Shown here: positions 4,754 to 6,149 of the stretch, one piece after another
Position numbering within the stretch: the first letter of the stretch is position 1
Layout: every line of letters begins with the position of its first letter
Assembly: GCA_020853995.1 (NCBI GenBank)
Contig: JADYXV010000125.1
Coordinates: 1-6,149, forward strand
DNA from: Novosphingobium sp.
GTDB taxonomy: Bacteria; Pseudomonadota; Alphaproteobacteria; Sphingomonadales; Sphingomonadaceae
DNA length: 6,149 bases
Direction: 5' to 3'
Position numbers and translations under genes: made by a program
The notes under the pieces: generated by a model
What the model was told of the DNA's origin: nothing
The model's database searches: none
Seen by the model: only the letters and a program-made list of their open reading frames with translations

Positions 4754-6149
4754 TTACGCTACCCGCGCGAGGATCTGCGGAACAATCTTTTCAACCGTAA
4801 GACCAAAGTGGTCGAACAGCGCATCGATAGGGGCCGATGCACCGAACGAATCGATGCCGATGGTCAGGCCATCGCCGACGTACTTTTGCCAGCCCAAGGT
4901 GACGCCTGCCTCAATCGAGACTTTCAGCGCATCAGTCGGCAGAATGCCTGTGCGGTACGAGGCGTCCTGCTCGTCGAACAGTTCCCAGCATGGCGCGGAC
5001 ACGACATCTGTGCCGATGCCTTGGGCTTCAAGGGCGACAGCTACGTCCTTGGCGATGGCAACTTCCGAACCTGTCGCAATCAGCACAACTTTGCGCGCCG
5101 CTTGAGCTTCAACCAGACGGTAAGCACCTTTGGCGCTCTTCATCTCGGCATCAAAACGCACCGCGGGGAGGTTCTGGCGAGTGAGAGCAAGAGCCGAGGG
5201 ACGATCCTTGTTCGCCAGCGCCAATGCCCAAGCTTCGGCAGTTTCGATGGCATCAGCAGGGCGGAAAACCAGCAAGTTGGGGATCATGCGCAAGGACATG
5301 ACATGTTCAACCGGCTGATGGGTCGGGCCATCTTCGCCAAGGCCGATGGAGTCGTGCGTCAGGACATAGACAACGCGCTGATGCTGCAATGCCGACATGC
5401 GGATCGCGTTGCGGCAATAGTCCGACAAGATCAGGAAGGTGCCGCCATAAGGGATCACGCCGCCATGCAGCGCCATGCCGTTCATCGCCGCAGCCATGCC
5501 GAATTCGCGGATTCCGTAATAGACGTGACGCCCGGAATAATCGTCCGCACTGAACGGCGAGGTCGACTTGGTCTTGGTGAGGTTTGAGCCAGTAAGGTCA
5601 GCCGAACCGCCCACAAGTTCGGGCACGTTCGCGGTGAAAGCTTCGAGCGCCATTTCGCTCGACTTGCGAGTCGCAACCTTGGGTGGATTGGCGATTAGGG
5701 ACTGGATATAAGCGTCAAAGCCCGTTTCAGCCGGAAGCACGCCATCCATGCGGCGTGCAAGCTCAGCAGCCTTGGCATTACCAGCGGCGCGCGCTTCCCA
5801 AGCGGCATGGTCAGCTTGGCCAATCGCCCCTGCGGCACGCCAGTTGGCCATGATTTCGGCAGGCACTTCGAATGGAGCCGCCGTCCAGCCCAGATATTCG
5901 CGCGCGGCGGCGATTTCGTCTGCACCCAGTGGCGAGCCGTGGACATTATGGCCGCCCTGCTTGTTCGGCGCGCCTTTGCCAATCACGGTGCGGCAAGCAA
6001 CCAGCGACGGGCGCGGATCAACCGTAGCTTCAGCCAAAGCGCGGGCGATATCGGCAAAGTCATGCCCGTCGCACGTCGTCACATGCCAACCGCTGGCGGT
6101 GTAGCGGGCAAGGATATCTTCGGTGGTTGAAAGCGATGTGTCGCCGTCA
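4754..6149 (-). CDS. tkt: Transketolase, C-terminal 464 residues (5' end outside window)
   Basis: Transketolase moves two-carbon ketol units between sugar phosphates using thiamine diphosphate, in the non-oxidative pentose phosphate pathway. The frame is open to the window edge and begins DGDTSLS, which in full-length enzymes (about 660 residues) follows the cofactor-binding GDG region, so roughly the first 190 residues are missing. Numbering from the edge: GKGAPNKQGG and HGSPLG (57-73) finish the N-terminal domain, GGSADLTGSN (180-189) opens the pyrimidine-binding domain, IREFGM contains the catalytic Glu (E215) that activates the cofactor, and THDSIGLGEDGPTHQP (264-279) supplies substrate-binding histidines and the Asp. 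The C-terminal domain carries IATGSE (358-363) and DSFGASAP (433-440). A GTG at 6082 in this frame is internal, not a start. It is the first visible gene of the operon, and its promoter is not in the window. Confidence 0.97.
   Translation of the reverse strand, partial: DGDTSLSTTEDILARYTASGWHVTTCDGHDFADIARALAEATVDPRPSLVACRTVIGKGAPNKQGGHNVHGSPLGADEIAAAREYLGWTAAPFEVPAEIMANWRAAGAIGQADHAAWEARAAGNAKAAELARRMDGVLPAETGFDAYIQSLIANPPKVATRKSSEMALEAFTANVPELVGGSADLTGSNLTKTKSTSPFSADDYSGRHVYYGIREFGMAAAMNGMALHGGVIPYGGTFLILSDYCRNAIRMSALQHQRVVYVLTHDSIGLGEDGPTHQPVEHVMSLRMIPNLLVFRPADAIETAEAWALALANKDRPSALALTRQNLPAVRFDAEMKSAKGAYRLVEAQAARKVVLIATGSEVAIAKDVAVALEAQGIGTDVVSAPCWELFDEQDASYRTGILPTDALKVSIEAGVTLGWQKYVGDGLTIGIDSFGASAPIDALFDHFGLTVEKIVPQILARVA

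Noticed and set aside
4155..5587. Two overlapping plus-strand frames of 316 and 259 codons antisense to gap and tkt
   Set aside because: Both lie wholly opposite highly conserved enzyme genes, overlap each other, and have no recognisable motif.
6080..6082. GTG as a possible start of a shorter transketolase-like protein (442 residues)
   Set aside because: The frame stays open and continues as transketolase sequence (DGDTSLS) up to the window edge, so the gene is simply cut by the window and this GTG is an internal valine codon.

Overview
The window holds a block of central carbon metabolism genes, all on the minus strand and so read from high to low coordinates. In transcription order they are: the C-terminal two thirds of transketolase (tkt, cut by the window edge), glyceraldehyde-3-phosphate dehydrogenase (gap), a small MOSC-domain protein, phosphoglycerate kinase (pgk), class I fructose-bisphosphate aldolase (fba/fda type), thiamine-phosphate synthase (thiE), and the first 57 codons of a predicted lipoprotein that runs off the low-coordinate edge. 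Open frames on the plus strand are antisense shadows of these genes.

The moderately high GC content, the tkt-gap-pgk-class I aldolase-thiE order and the protein sequences suggest an alphaproteobacterium, probably of the order Sphingomonadales (Novosphingobium, Sphingopyxis or Erythrobacter relatives). This is an inference from family knowledge. No marker gene in the window fixes the taxon.

From 6149 down to 2060, tkt, gap, the MOSC gene and pgk look like one operon. The gaps are 20 nt (tkt/gap) and 14 nt (gap/MOSC), followed by a 4-nt ATGA overlap (MOSC/pgk). A strong hairpin at about 1998-2034 follows pgk and is the likely end of that transcript. Next comes a leader of about 110 nt with a cluster of TGCGC motifs in nested inverted repeats, and then fba (1887-982). 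A clear intrinsic terminator (915-956) follows fba. thiE (879-241) starts 36 nt beyond its stem, just after a perfect 14-bp palindrome. The lipoprotein gene starts 68 nt after thiE. The cluster therefore appears split into two or three transcription units.

Tkt, Gap, Pgk and Fba interconvert C3 to C7 sugar phosphates. They cover lower glycolysis/gluconeogenesis and the non-oxidative pentose phosphate pathway, an arrangement resembling Calvin-cycle cbbTGKA clusters, but no Calvin-specific gene (RuBisCO, phosphoribulokinase) is seen. ThiE makes thiamine phosphate, the precursor of the transketolase cofactor, which gives a loose functional link. The least expected features are the MOSC gene coupled to pgk and the motif-rich fba leader. 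I see no mobile element, CRISPR array, RNA gene or clearly new system here. Most of the window is ordinary housekeeping sequence.
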